A stretch of DNA of 18,235 nucleotides from an uncultured Fusicatenibacter sp. (GCA_902493585.1 CABUPZ010000050.1:1-18235), one strand, 5' to 3'. Positions 6,700-15,604 are shown, numbered from the stretch's first letter. The notes: generated by a model from the sequence alone, not told the origin. Numbers and translations are program-made.

Positions 6700-7713
6700 A
6701 TGAAAGCAGAAAAAAATAAGGATTCCAGGCAGAGGGAAAAGCTTCGGAAGCTGCTGGAAATCGCCGCGTCCGCCAGGGATATGGAGGAGTACCGTCAGGA
6801 TGTTTCCAGCGTCCTGTATCAGGAGTATTCTCTGGAGGCGCAAAAGGGCAGACAGTTCTATGAGAGTCTCGAGGATGAATATCTTTTGAAACTGCTGCGG
6901 GAGAGAGCCAAGGAACTGGACCATTCTCCGTCTCAGAAGGAAATGTTCTGGGTGTTGAGAGAATACCTTCGGAAAAGATTCGGAAAGTGGCCCTACGCCC
7001 TGGAGGCAGCGGGGTTAAAGCGCTCCTCCGGTTCCGGCGGCAGTTCCTGGAATCAGATGGAGGAAGGAAAAAGAAGGTACCGTCGTCTGCTGGGGAACCT
7101 GCGTCAGGAGGCGAAGAAACTGTGCCGGATTCCTCATCCTTCAGACGTTCCGGAATTGTGTGCAGAATTAAAAAAATACCAGAAAAACTGGAGCGCCATT
7201 GTACAGGATGCCGGTCTTACTGCAGAGTTTTTTGAAAAATATGCGGTATATCTGGTGGAAGATCTGGATGAAACGTCCAGAAACTACCTGATGGAAATTC
7301 GGAAGAAAGCGGAAGAGACAGGAAGGCCTCCGAGAAAAAGCGAGGTATCAAGAGAGGTGCAGGAAACGCTTACGGCCAGCTGCAAAAGCTGGAGAAACGC
7401 CCTGTACCAGGTAGGTCTGGAACCGGTGGTGCGGATTCACCCGTTTTCCTCCACTTATATTGATTATCGGAAAATTTCCGGATCCAGGCAGCACAGCAGG
7501 GCTCTTTACGACTGCTGCTACCTTCTGGTAAATCCGGATGAAAAGACGGTAAGCGATCTGCAGAAACTTCAGGAGATCCGCGAAAAACTGGGGAGAGATC
7601 CCGACAAAAAAGAAGTCCCGAAGGAACTGTGGAAACGGCTGCAGAAAGTCTGCGGTTCCTGGACAAATGTGCTGTATCAGTTAAGGCACGGCGGAGGGTG
7701 CGGAACCCCGTGA
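6700..7713 (+). CDS. Protein with four tandem HNH-associated (homing-endonuclease-type) repeats
   Basis: The product is 337 residues, very basic and helical, with no signal peptide or membrane segment. Four related units of about 45 residues occur at 61-106, 127-173, 195-240 and 284-328. Each reads as a helix, then a short Gly/Pro turn such as LGRDPDKKEV or TGRPPRKSEV, then a helix ending in a W motif such as FGKWPYALEAAGL, KSWRNALYQVGL or GSWTNVLYQL. This pattern matches the homing-endonuclease-associated repeat (HNH_repeat), thought to bind DNA, but no nuclease domain is present. The start at 6700 is chosen for GGAGG five bases upstream; the frame is open further up but there it runs through the terminator. 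It is the first gene of the uptake operon, 64 bases before the binding protein. A DNA-binding or regulatory role is inference. A small hairpin (7708-7722) overlaps the stop codon. Confidence 0.75.
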   Translation: MKAEKNKDSRQREKLRKLLEIAASARDMEEYRQDVSSVLYQEYSLEAQKGRQFYESLEDEYLLKLLRERAKELDHSPSQKEMFWVLREYLRKRFGKWPYALEAAGLKRSSGSGGSSWNQMEEGKRRYRRLLGNLRQEAKKLCRIPHPSDVPELCAELKKYQKNWSAIVQDAGLTAEFFEKYAVYLVEDLDETSRNYLMEIRKKAEETGRPPRKSEVSREVQETLTASCKSWRNALYQVGLEPVVRIHPFSSTYIDYRKISGSRQHSRALYDCCYLLVNPDEKTVSDLQKLQEIREKLGRDPDKKEVPKELWKRLQKVCGSWTNVLYQLRHGGGCGTP

Positions 7714-7777
7714 GATTCACGGTTTCGACGATACAGTGATTCCAAAAAGGAAATACTGAAAAGGAGAAACGAAGAAA

Positions 7778-8905
7778 ATGAAACATGGAAAACTGACCAA
7801 AAAACTGATGGCAGTCGTTCTGGCTGCCGGAATGACGATGAGCCTTGGCGCCTGCCAGAGCGGCGGCAATAACAGCGGCGACGCTGAGAGAAAAGATGCA
7901 TCCCAGATTGTACAGGAAAATCAGGTGTCTGACAGCAGCACAGCATCGTCTGCCGCCGCTGAGACGGACCAGACGGCTGAGGGAGAGAAAACCCAGTATC
8001 CCTTCACCATCACAACCTACGGCTCAGACGGACAGGAATTGACAACGACCTATGAAAAAGCACCGGAGAAAGTTCTGGCTGTCTACCAGGGAAGTATCGA
8101 AACGATGCTGGCACTGGGGCTGGAGGATCATATCGCCGGAGCGGCGGGACTGGACAACGAAGTGCCGGACGATCAGAAGAGCGCGTTCTCCACGATCAAT
8201 TATCTGGATGAATTCACCCCGTCTCTTGAGACGGTCACGATGATGGAACCGGATATGATCTTTTCCTGGGGCTCTCTGTTCGGAGAGAAGACACTTGGAG
8301 ACGCCCAGGGATGGGTGGACAAGGGAACGAACATTTACATGAACAGCAATACCCGCCCCAGTGATGAAGCTTACAGCCGTACGCTGGAAAATGAATATAC
8401 GGACATTCTGAATATCGGTAAGATTTTTGACGTACAGGACAGAGCCAACGCGATTGTCCAGGAGATGCGGGATACGATCGAGAGCGTAAAGGAAAAAACG
8501 GCGGATATGGAAGAAAAGCCGACGACTCTGATCCTTGAAGCAGGGGACGGCAGCTTCCGCAACTATGGAGCGACCAGCCTGGGAGGAGACATGGTGACAC
8601 AGCTTGGCGGCGTTCTGGCGAATCCGGACGGCAGTTCCCTGGGAAAAGAAGATCTGATCGCGGCAGATCCCGATGTGATCTTTGTTGTTTACATGCCTTA
8701 TACGGGGGATGACCCGGAAGAGGTAATGAATGAGAACCTGAATACGATTATCGGAGACGAGTCTTTGCAGAGTCTGCAGGCGGTTCAGAACGACCGGGTG
8801 GTTCCGATTATGCTGAGTGAAATGTATGCCAGCGCAACGCGCACACAGGATGGAATCGAGACATTTGCAAAAGGACTGTATCCGGAGCTTGAGCTGGGAG
8901 AGTAA
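7778..8905 (+). CDS. Substrate-binding lipoprotein, BtuF/FhuD-type ABC importer
   Basis: This 375-residue protein has a lipoprotein signal peptide: basic start, hydrophobic core and lipobox LGAC with the lipidated Cys26. An acidic low-complexity linker (about 27-75) follows, then a two-lobed periplasmic-binding domain of the helical-backbone type (KVLAVYQGSIETMLALGLEDHIAGA; LETVTMMEPDMIFSWG; ADPDVIFVVYMP). It captures a metal chelate such as a corrinoid, siderophore or heme and hands it to the permease encoded next, three bases downstream. The ATG at 7778 has AAGGAG upstream, somewhat distant. The class is secure but the ligand cannot be told from sequence. The corrinoid option gains some weight from the leader upstream. 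Confidence 0.88.
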   Translation: MKHGKLTKKLMAVVLAAGMTMSLGACQSGGNNSGDAERKDASQIVQENQVSDSSTASSAAAETDQTAEGEKTQYPFTITTYGSDGQELTTTYEKAPEKVLAVYQGSIETMLALGLEDHIAGAAGLDNEVPDDQKSAFSTINYLDEFTPSLETVTMMEPDMIFSWGSLFGEKTLGDAQGWVDKGTNIYMNSNTRPSDEAYSRTLENEYTDILNIGKIFDVQDRANAIVQEMRDTIESVKEKTADMEEKPTTLILEAGDGSFRNYGATSLGGDMVTQLGGVLANPDGSSLGKEDLIAADPDVIFVVYMPYTGDDPEEVMNENLNTIIGDESLQSLQAVQNDRVVPIMLSEMYASATRTQDGIETFAKGLYPELELGE

Positions 8906-8908
8906 ACG

Positions 8909-9994
8909 GTGAGAAAGAAGAAAAACGTCAATGAAAAAAAGTGGATGGAGCGCACGTCATGGTATCTGCTGGTGACGGCGGCACTGCTGGTGCTTCTGCT
9001 CTTCTCCGTACTGATATCCATTACCTTTGGCAATGCGGATATCTCCGTGCGGGAAGTCTATCAGGTGGTCCTTTATGAGGTATTCCATATACAGAGCCTG
9101 GAGGAATACGGAACCGGCGCGATCCATGACGTTGTCTGGCTGATCCGTTTTCCGCGGGCGGTTCTGGCGGTGGCTGTGGGAATGGGTCTGGCTGTATGTG
9201 GCGCAGTGATGCAGGCAGTGGTGAAAAATTCCCTGGCAGATCCCTATGTGCTTGGAATTTCTTCCGGCGCCACCCTGGGCGCCACCCTGGCGATCATGCT
9301 GGGGATCGGAACGGTGTTCGGGAGCAACTCTGTGGGGATCATGGCGTTTTTCGGCGCGCTGGCGGCTTCCTTTCTGGTATTGTTTATTTCCAATATCGGA
9401 GGGAGGCCGGGAGCGGCAAAACTGATCCTTGCCGGCATGGCGGTCAGTGCGGTCTTTTCCGCATTTTCCAGTTTTGTGCTGTATATCGCCAACGATAAGG
9501 GTGCGTCCCAGTCGGTCACTTACTGGGCGATGGGCAGTCTTGCCGGCGCCAAGTGGGAAAATGTGAAGGTGATCTTTCCTGTGATCCTGATCGGATGTCT
9601 TCTGTTCTGGACCCAGTACCGGAATCTGAATCTGATGCTGTACGGAGATGAGACGGCGATCACTCTGGGAACGAATCTGCAGAACGTGCGGATGTGTTAT
9701 ATGATCCTGGTGTCGGTGATCGTGGGATTTGCGGTGTATGCGGCAGGAATGATCGGATTTGTGGGATTGATCATCCCCCATGCGGTGCGCCTGTTGTTCG
9801 GTACGGATCACCGGAAGCTGATCCCGCTCTGTGCGCTTTGCGGAGCGATCTTTCTGATCTGGTGCGATGTGCTGTGTCGGGTTATTCTGGAAAATTCCGA
9901 GATGCCTATCGGCATTTTGGTTTCTCTGGTGGGCGCTCCCTGCTTTATTTATCTGATGATACGGAAATCTCATGGATTTGGAGGCGCAGAATAA
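8909..9994 (+). CDS. FecCD/BtuC-family permease
   Basis: This 361-residue permease has about ten membrane helices. The FecCD family landmarks are present: RFPRAVLAVAVGMGLAVCGAVMQ, NSLADPYVLGISSGATLGA, and GMIGFVGLIIPHAVRLLFGTDHR in the ATPase-coupling region. The start is a GTG three bases after the binding-protein stop, with GGGAG upstream; an in-frame ATG at 8945 is an alternative. The stop codon overlaps the ATPase start by one base (TAATG). It forms the membrane channel of the importer, normally as a homodimer. It transports a corrinoid or iron chelate as part of this operon. Confidence 0.92.
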   Translation: MRKKKNVNEKKWMERTSWYLLVTAALLVLLLFSVLISITFGNADISVREVYQVVLYEVFHIQSLEEYGTGAIHDVVWLIRFPRAVLAVAVGMGLAVCGAVMQAVVKNSLADPYVLGISSGATLGATLAIMLGIGTVFGSNSVGIMAFFGALAASFLVLFISNIGGRPGAAKLILAGMAVSAVFSAFSSFVLYIANDKGASQSVTYWAMGSLAGAKWENVKVIFPVILIGCLLFWTQYRNLNLMLYGDETAITLGTNLQNVRMCYMILVSVIVGFAVYAAGMIGFVGLIIPHAVRLLFGTDHRKLIPLCALCGAIFLIWCDVLCRVILENSEMPIGILVSLVGAPCFIYLMIRKSHGFGGAE

Positions 9995-10767
9995 TGGAAA
10001 TACGCACAGAGGACACGATTCTGTCCTACGGGGCAGCCAGGATACTGAAAGGAATCTCACTGGAGACCCATACCGGAGAGTTTGTGGGGATCATCGGTCC
10101 AAACGGAAGCGGAAAATCCACACTGCTCAAATGTATTTACCGGGTATTGAAACCCGACGGCGGCTGCATCTGGCTGGGTGACCAGGAGCTGCATGAAATG
10201 AAGATCAGGAATTCTGCCCGAAAGGTGGCTGTAGTTGCCCAGCATAATTATTACAATTTTGAATTTTCCGTCCGTGAAGTGGTGATGATGGGGCGGGCGC
10301 CTCATAAAAAGATGCTGGAGAAGGACGGGGCGAAAGATTTTGAGATTGTGGATCAGGCGCTGAAAACGGTTGGAATGTACGAATTTGCCGATCGGAATTT
10401 TTCCACACTGTCCGGTGGTGAGCAGCAGAGGGTGATCCTGGCGCGGGCGCTGGCGCAGCAAACGTCCTGCCTGATCCTGGATGAGCCGACCAATCATCTG
10501 GATATCACCCACCAGCTGCAGTTGATGGAGCTGGTTCGGGGGCTGAATGTGACCGTTTTGTCAGCAATTCATGACCTGAATATTGCCGCTATGTACTGCG
10601 ACCGTCTGTACATTCTGAAGGACGGCGAGATCGTGGGCAGCGGCACGCCGGAGGAACTTCTGACGCCGGAGACAATCCGACGGGTCTACCAGGTGGAGTC
10701 GGAAATTGTCCGGGATCGAAACGGGAAAATGCATATTTTGTTTACGGAAGGGAAAAAACTTTCATGA
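9994..10767 (+). CDS. ATPase of the FecCD/BtuCD-type importer
   Basis: This 257-residue ABC ATPase has all its motifs: Walker A GPNGSGKST (35-43), Q-loop Gln83, signature LSGGEQQR (139-146), Walker B CLILDEP (159-165) and switch His193. It powers the permease encoded just upstream. The ATG at 9994 overlaps the permease stop by one base and has GGAGG upstream; the frame is open further upstream only as a shadow of the permease gene. The last four bases overlap the next gene (ATGA), so all five genes of the operon are tightly linked. It belongs to the BtuD/FecE group by overall form. Confidence 0.93.
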   Translation: MEIRTEDTILSYGAARILKGISLETHTGEFVGIIGPNGSGKSTLLKCIYRVLKPDGGCIWLGDQELHEMKIRNSARKVAVVAQHNYYNFEFSVREVVMMGRAPHKKMLEKDGAKDFEIVDQALKTVGMYEFADRNFSTLSGGEQQRVILARALAQQTSCLILDEPTNHLDITHQLQLMELVRGLNVTVLSAIHDLNIAAMYCDRLYILKDGEIVGSGTPEELLTPETIRRVYQVESEIVRDRNGKMHILFTEGKKLS

Positions 10768-11129
10768 AAAGCATAGGAATCCTGACCTGTCTGCGCGCCG
10801 GGCAGGTCTGTGCCGGTGTTTCTTGCCTGCGAGCTTTTGCGGAGCGCCGGTATTTTTTTGAAGAATACGGGACAGATGTCCGGCTGATTGCCTTTATGAA
10901 ATGCAATGGGTGCCCGGAAGACGGGGCGGAGGAACCCCGCCGGGATCCGGGAATGTTGGAAAAAGTAGAGCGGCTGAGCCAGGAAGGAATGGAAGCTGTG
11001 CATGTAGGTGTCTGCCGCTTTCAGCAGACCGAAAACGGAGAACGGAAAGAGTGCGAACGGCTGATGGAGATTTGTCGGATGATTGAAGAGAAGGGGATTC
11101 AGGTGATCCGCGGTACGCACAGGGAATAG
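10764..11129 (+). CDS. Small CGGC-like Cys-rich protein
   Basis: This 121-residue soluble protein is translationally coupled to the importer ATPase by an ATGA overlap. It resembles CGGC-domain proteins: a start such as IGILTC, a central metal-binding-like motif (FMKCNGCPED, Cys47 and Cys50), then VHVGVC (Cys84). The signature is CNGC rather than CGGC. Eight cysteines occur in total (9, 16, 21, 47, 50, 84, 97, 104), a strong sign of metal or Fe-S binding. The domain's exact role is not established. Its position as last gene of a metal-chelate uptake operon suggests handling, sensing or storage of the imported metal, which is inference. Confidence 0.75.
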   Translation: MKSIGILTCLRAGQVCAGVSCLRAFAERRYFFEEYGTDVRLIAFMKCNGCPEDGAEEPRRDPGMLEKVERLSQEGMEAVHVGVCRFQQTENGERKECERLMEICRMIEEKGIQVIRGTHRE

Positions 11130-11132
11130 AGG

Positions 11133-11189
11133 AAGACTGAACGGAGGAGACAGGATATTTTTTGGGATAATACGTTTCAGTCTTTTTTT
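11133..11189 (+). terminator. Terminator of the uptake operon
   Basis: AAGACTGAACG (11133-11143) pairs with the complementary stretch 11173-11184, with one bulged base, and is followed by seven T residues. The loop is long, about 30 bases. It begins four bases after the CGGC gene stop. The right arm is also the end of the minus-strand ABC ATPase relic. Confidence 0.7.
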
Positions 11190-11624
11190 ATCAGAGCGGA
11201 TGTCGCTTCATCAAGAATGTAAACAGAAGACTCTTTCAGAATTTCCCTCGCAATACAAAGACGCTGTCGTTCTCCGCCGGAGAGTCGGTTTCCAAGCTGT
11301 CCGACAACGGTATCCAAACCGTTTTCCATAGATCTGACGGTTTCGTCGAGCCCACAGGTTTTCAATGCCTCCCACAGGTCACCGTCGGTGACATTTTCAT
11401 TGCTGTACGTTAAATTTTCCCGGATGGTTCGGTTAAACAGAAAATTATCCTGTGTCACAACCGAAACCGCTTTTCCCTGCGACGGCAGTTATGCAGCCTT
11501 TCTTAAATTCCATATTGATCTCTGATAAAACAATTCTGCCCCCATATGAAAAAGATACTCTTTGAAAGAAAATAGAATCTATCGCTGGAATTGTGGAAAG
11601 CTGATTGTTTTCCAAATTCGACTC
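11177..11624 (-). pseudogene. Relic of an ABC exporter ATPase domain with internal deletion
   Basis: On the minus strand the start of a nucleotide-binding domain is readable: VSFSYGGRIVLSEINMEF, then AVAGKSGFG, the beginning of Walker A. At about 11460-11475 the frame jumps to VVTQDNFLFNRTIRENLTY, the Q-loop region. The Lys-Ser-Thr end of Walker A and the following 30-40 residues are missing and the frame has shifted. The rest runs in frame through LSGGERQRLCIAREIL and YILDEATSAL, then ends abruptly in IKKD-stop inside the neighbouring terminator, so the switch histidine is missing as well. No membrane domain is found upstream. This is a gene remnant of a bacteriocin/peptide-exporter-like ATPase and not functional. 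Confidence 0.85.
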
Positions 11625-11659
11625 TTATATAAAGAGTGGCAGAGATATGAAATTTTCTC

Positions 11660-11688
11660 TTGACAAAGCCCCTTCTATTGACTAATAT
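11660..11688 (+). promoter_or_regulatory. glyA promoter
   Basis: A perfect TTGACA (11660-11665), a 17-base spacer and TAATAT (11683-11688) give a start near 11695. The untranslated leader is about 48 bases, too short for a riboswitch. Confidence 0.8.
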
Positions 11689-11742
11689 GTACTCATAATG
11701 TGCGCGTCATAAAAACAAAAGTATTTCCAGGAGGAACAAATT

Positions 11743-12984
<1,242 letters not shown>

Positions 12985-12998
12985 AACGGAAGGAAGAA

Positions 12999-13031
12999 GA
13001 GAGGGCAGCGCCTCAGCAGCGCTGCCCTCTC
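12999..13031. terminator. Long perfect hairpin between glyA and the GNAT relic
   Basis: A 13-bp perfect GC-rich stem (12999-13011 with 13019-13031) has a seven-base loop. There is no T run on the plus side; on the minus side the tail is TTCTTCCTTCCGTTT. It most likely acts for both converging units, more strongly for the minus strand. Confidence 0.65.
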
Positions 13032-13038
13032 CCTATGT

Positions 13039-13287
13039 TCAGAGCTCTTTGATCATCTGAATATGAGGACAAAATTCGTCAAGATAGGGCTTCCCAACAC
13101 AGTGATAACCGTTTTTCTGATAAAAGGGAACTGCCTGTTCCTGAGCGGAGAGCAGAATTTTTCGTCCACCTCTTTTGCGGATCTCCTGATCCAGAGTATC
13201 CATGAGAAATTTTCATACATGCTTCGAAAAGTCGATAACATGGAGGAAGGGCCGATGCGGAACATCGACCCCTGTGAAAAAGAAGAT
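13039..13287 (-). pseudogene. C-terminal relic of a GNAT acetyltransferase
   Basis: The minus-strand frame ends with a recognisable GNAT C-terminus: KFLMDTLDQEIRKRGG, KILLSAQEQAVPFYQKNGY, then CPHIQMIKEL. An in-frame TGA at 13213-13215 sits where the acetyl-CoA loop glycine would be expected (HV-stop-KFLM), which a GGA-to-TGA change would explain. A further stop at 13288-13290 ends the recognisable frame, and the N-terminal half of the fold is missing. It is a dead fragment; the original substrate is unknown. Confidence 0.7.
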
Positions 13288-13290
13288 TTA

Positions 13291-13565
13291 TAAAAAAGTT
13301 AGGTGTTTGTTAGGCGAGGACCAACAACCATGCATCCGAAGATGAATCATTGCCGTCCTCTTGTTTACATGATTAAGTATAAAAGGAAAATGTGTGCAAA
13401 GTGTGTACAGAACTTAAAGGTTTTATAAAGAGAATCTGAAACTTTTCAAAATCTCTCCGTGAAAAAATAATGAAGTTTTAAGAAAAACGCGTATTTGGAT
13501 TTAAGAAATTTCTTTTATCCTAGAGTATGTTTGAACAGAGAAAAGAAAAAGGAGACAAAACGCGT
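13291..13565. other. AT-rich intergenic stretch upstream of the VanZ gene
   Basis: I see no gene here. It holds a GAGGAC/GTCCTC pair (about 13318 and 13354) too far apart to be a clear terminator. It also holds CTAGAGTATGTTTGAA (13520-13535), which matches the arm of the 77-base inverted repeat at 15631 in 14 of 16 positions. No convincing promoter for the next gene was found. Confidence 0.5.
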
Positions 13566-14168
13566 ATGTATTTTTTTATGCCACCATCTGTACTCAGTGC
13601 ATTCCCCTTCTGTATTCTATATCATATTCTCATGATGTATCGGGGGCGAAAAGCAGGAGAGTCTTTCAAAGCGGCTCATTTTGTATGGGCGTATCTGCTG
13701 ATCCTGTATGCTTCCCTGGTATTTTCCGTTACCGGGTCCGTAACATTGGAGGAAGCTGTCCGGGCGGTGGGAAAACTTCCGGTGATGGCGGACATTTCCT
13801 GGATTCCGTTTGCGTCGGGCCTTACCTTTCCGACGGTTCTCAATTTGGTGATGTTTCTTCCGTTTGGTTTCCTGCTTCCCGTACTTTGGGACAGGTTCCG
13901 CAGTTTCAGCCGCGTACTGACTGCCGGCTTCGTATGTTCTCTTGTACTGGAACTGGGACAGCTTTTAAACTTCCGCGCCACAGACGTGGAAGATCTGTTG
14001 ATGAATACCGCAGGAGCAGCCGCCGGATTTCTGCTCTGGCTGCTTCTGATGAAACTGCTGCGGATCAAAATCCGCTGGAAAGGCCTTCGGAGCAAGTCGT
14101 TTTTGGTACGCCATGAGATGGAGTTTCTGATGATTTTCGCGTTTCTTGGACACTTTTTTCTGTCGTAA
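13566..14168 (+). CDS. VanZ family membrane protein
   Basis: This roughly 200-residue protein has four to five membrane helices. The VanZ-like pattern is clear: ISWIPF, NLVMFLPFGFLLPVLW, SLVLELGQLL, and the end DVEDLLMNTAGAAAGFLLWLLL. The prototype VanZ gives low-level teicoplanin resistance by an unclear mechanism. Chromosomal paralogs are common in Firmicutes and generally have no known function. The ATG at 13566 is preferred because AAAGGAG lies about 11 bases upstream; an in-frame ATG at 13527 has no ribosome site and lies in a repeat-like sequence. The stop codon lies in the loop of an inverted repeat next to the xpt promoter. Confidence 0.82.
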   Translation: MYFFMPPSVLSAFPFCILYHILMMYRGRKAGESFKAAHFVWAYLLILYASLVFSVTGSVTLEEAVRAVGKLPVMADISWIPFASGLTFPTVLNLVMFLPFGFLLPVLWDRFRSFSRVLTAGFVCSLVLELGQLLNFRATDVEDLLMNTAGAAAGFLLWLLLMKLLRIKIRWKGLRSKSFLVRHEMEFLMIFAFLGHFFLS

Positions 14169-14176
14169 CGACAGAA
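14158..14176. repeat. Inverted repeat at the VanZ stop, upstream of the xpt promoter
   Basis: TTCTGTCG-TAA-CGACAGAA is a perfect 8-bp inverted repeat with the VanZ stop codon as its loop. It is extended by CAC/GTG across a four-base bulge. There is no T run, so it is a poor terminator. It ends five bases before the xpt -35, a plausible operator position. Confidence 0.5.
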
Positions 14177-14180
14177 GTGC

Positions 14181-14209
14181 TTGCAAAGAAATAGAAAAAA
14201 AGATACAAT
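14181..14209 (+). promoter_or_regulatory. xpt promoter
   Basis: TTGCAA (14181-14186), a 17-base spacer and TACAAT (14204-14209) predict a start near 14216. That leaves only about 33 bases before xpt, so no purine riboswitch fits. Confidence 0.7.
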
Positions 14210-14248
14210 AGTAGGAAATCAAAAAAGAAAGCACGGAGGTTTCTATTC

Positions 14249-14830
14249 ATGGAGCTGTTGAAAGAGAGAATCAGAAAGGACGGAAAAGTCAAGGAAGGAA
14301 ATGTGCTGAAGGTGGACAGTTTCCTCAATCACCAGATGGACATCCATCTGTTCCAGGAGATTGGAAAAGAATTTCAGAAGCGTTTTCAAGGGGAGGAGAT
14401 CAATAAGATCCTTACCATTGAAGCGTCCGGAATCGGTATCGCCTGTATTGTCGCACAGTCCTTTGACGTACCGGTGGTATTTGCAAAGAAGACACAGACA
14501 AAAAACATTGCCGGCGATACTTGGACAACGAAAGTAGAATCTTTTACTCATGGACGGATCTACGACATTATTGTAGCAAAGGAGTTTCTGGGAAAAGGCG
14601 ACAAGGTGCTGATCATCGACGATTTTATGGCGAACGGAAAAGCGCTGGAAGGATTGGCTGAGCTGGTAACCATGTCCGGCGCAGAACTGGTAGGCGCTGG
14701 TATTGTAATTGAAAAAGGATTCCAGCCGGGAGGAGACGAACTGCGCCGCAATGGAATCCGTGTGGAATCTCTTGCAATCATCGAATCCATGAATGACAAG
14801 ACCGGAGAGATTGTTTTCCGGGATGAGTGA
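14249..14830 (+). CDS. xpt: Xanthine phosphoribosyltransferase
   Basis: This 193-residue purine salvage enzyme converts xanthine plus PRPP to XMP in the cytoplasm. The PRPP-binding motif VLIIDDFMANGKA spans residues 120-132. The N-terminal block VDSFLNHQMD, the IEASGIGIA block and KTQTKNIAGD are typical of Xpt. Length is normal. The ATG at 14249 has GGAGG (14235-14239) at good spacing. In many Firmicutes xpt is controlled by a guanine riboswitch; here the promoter is too close, so control must be at the promoter or elsewhere. It is a single-gene unit ending in a strong terminator. Confidence 0.95.
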   Translation: MELLKERIRKDGKVKEGNVLKVDSFLNHQMDIHLFQEIGKEFQKRFQGEEINKILTIEASGIGIACIVAQSFDVPVVFAKKTQTKNIAGDTWTTKVESFTHGRIYDIIVAKEFLGKGDKVLIIDDFMANGKALEGLAELVTMSGAELVGAGIVIEKGFQPGGDELRRNGIRVESLAIIESMNDKTGEIVFRDE

Positions 14831-14870
14831 TCGGAACCCATAAATAAAATAGAATATTTTGGCAGAAACT

Positions 14871-14911
14871 GCCGCGGCAACAGACAGAACCTCTGCGCCG
14901 CGGCTTTTTTT
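14871..14911 (+). terminator. xpt terminator
   Basis: GCCGCGGC (14871-14878) pairs with GCCGCGGC (14897-14904) across an 18-base loop, followed by seven T residues. A small competing hairpin, GGCAG-AAA-CTGCC (14861-14873), overlaps its left arm. Confidence 0.88.
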
Positions 14912-14953
14912 GAAAAAATATCAATTCTGCAGCTGCGTTATATTTGTAACCGT

Positions 14954-15577
14954 TCAGCTGGTTGAAAGGTTGCTCATATTCAGCGCGGTATAAGGCGCAA
15001 GCTCCAGACGGACGAAGTATCCCCGGTTATGATGGCAGTTCGGGCATTCTTCCGGAACGGTGGTTCCCTGGTAGATATGGCCGCAGGACAGGCACATCCA
15101 GGAGGTTTCCACATCGGAGACAAACAATTTGTTCTGCTCCAGAAGGTCCGCAAACAGACCGAAGCGTTCTCCGTGGAGCTTTTCCACAGCGCCGATCATA
15201 TGGAAAGAGGAAGCGACAGATGAAAATCCTTCCTCCCGCGCGGTCTTTTCAAAAGCTTTGTAAACATCGTCATGTTCTTCAAATTCGTTGTGCTGGGCAA
15301 AGCGCAGAAGCTGTGCCACATCTTCCGACAGATCCACCGGATATGTGCCGTCAACGGTGATGGAAGTCCCCGCAAGGGAGGAAAGATGATTGTAGAAAAT
15401 TTCCGCGTGTTCTTCTTCCTGTTTGGCTGTGAAGCGAAAGACTGCTTCCACAATGGCGAGCCCGTTCTTTTTGGCGCAGGAGGCGGCAAAGGTATAGCGG
15501 TTTCTCGCCTGGCTTTCTCCGGCGAAGGCGCGCATCAGGTTTTCTTTGGTTTTGCTGGAATTGAAATCGGTTGTCAT
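14954..15577 (-). CDS. rbr: Rubrerythrin
   Basis: This 207-residue protein has a ferritin-like diiron domain followed by a rubredoxin-like domain. It reduces hydrogen peroxide in anaerobes, protecting them from oxygen stress. Diiron ligands are visible in FAGESQARNRY (Glu21), the EEEHAEIF block and AVEKLHGERF (Glu132, His135). The rubredoxin part holds CLSC (Cys162, Cys165) and CPNC (Cys178, Cys181). The ATG at 15575-15577 has GAGAGGGA upstream. The gene stands alone on the minus strand. Its upstream region carries a TATAACC/GGTTATA inverted repeat and then the 77-base repeat element, so its promoter region may have been remodelled. Confidence 0.95.
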   Translation of the reverse strand: MTTDFNSSKTKENLMRAFAGESQARNRYTFAASCAKKNGLAIVEAVFRFTAKQEEEHAEIFYNHLSSLAGTSITVDGTYPVDLSEDVAQLLRFAQHNEFEEHDDVYKAFEKTAREEGFSSVASSFHMIGAVEKLHGERFGLFADLLEQNKLFVSDVETSWMCLSCGHIYQGTTVPEECPNCHHNRGYFVRLELAPYTALNMSNLSTS

Positions 15578-15604
15578 ATGGAATCCCTCTCTTTTTTCTT
15601 TTAC

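Noticed and set aside
8957..10060. Long minus-strand open frame opposite the FecCD permease
   Set aside because: Rich in His, Gln and Arg, with no family features; it is the antisense of a strongly conserved permease.
13527..13565. Upstream ATG as the start of the VanZ gene
   Set aside because: No ribosome binding site precedes it and it lies in repeat-like sequence; the ATG at 13566 has AAAGGAG upstream.
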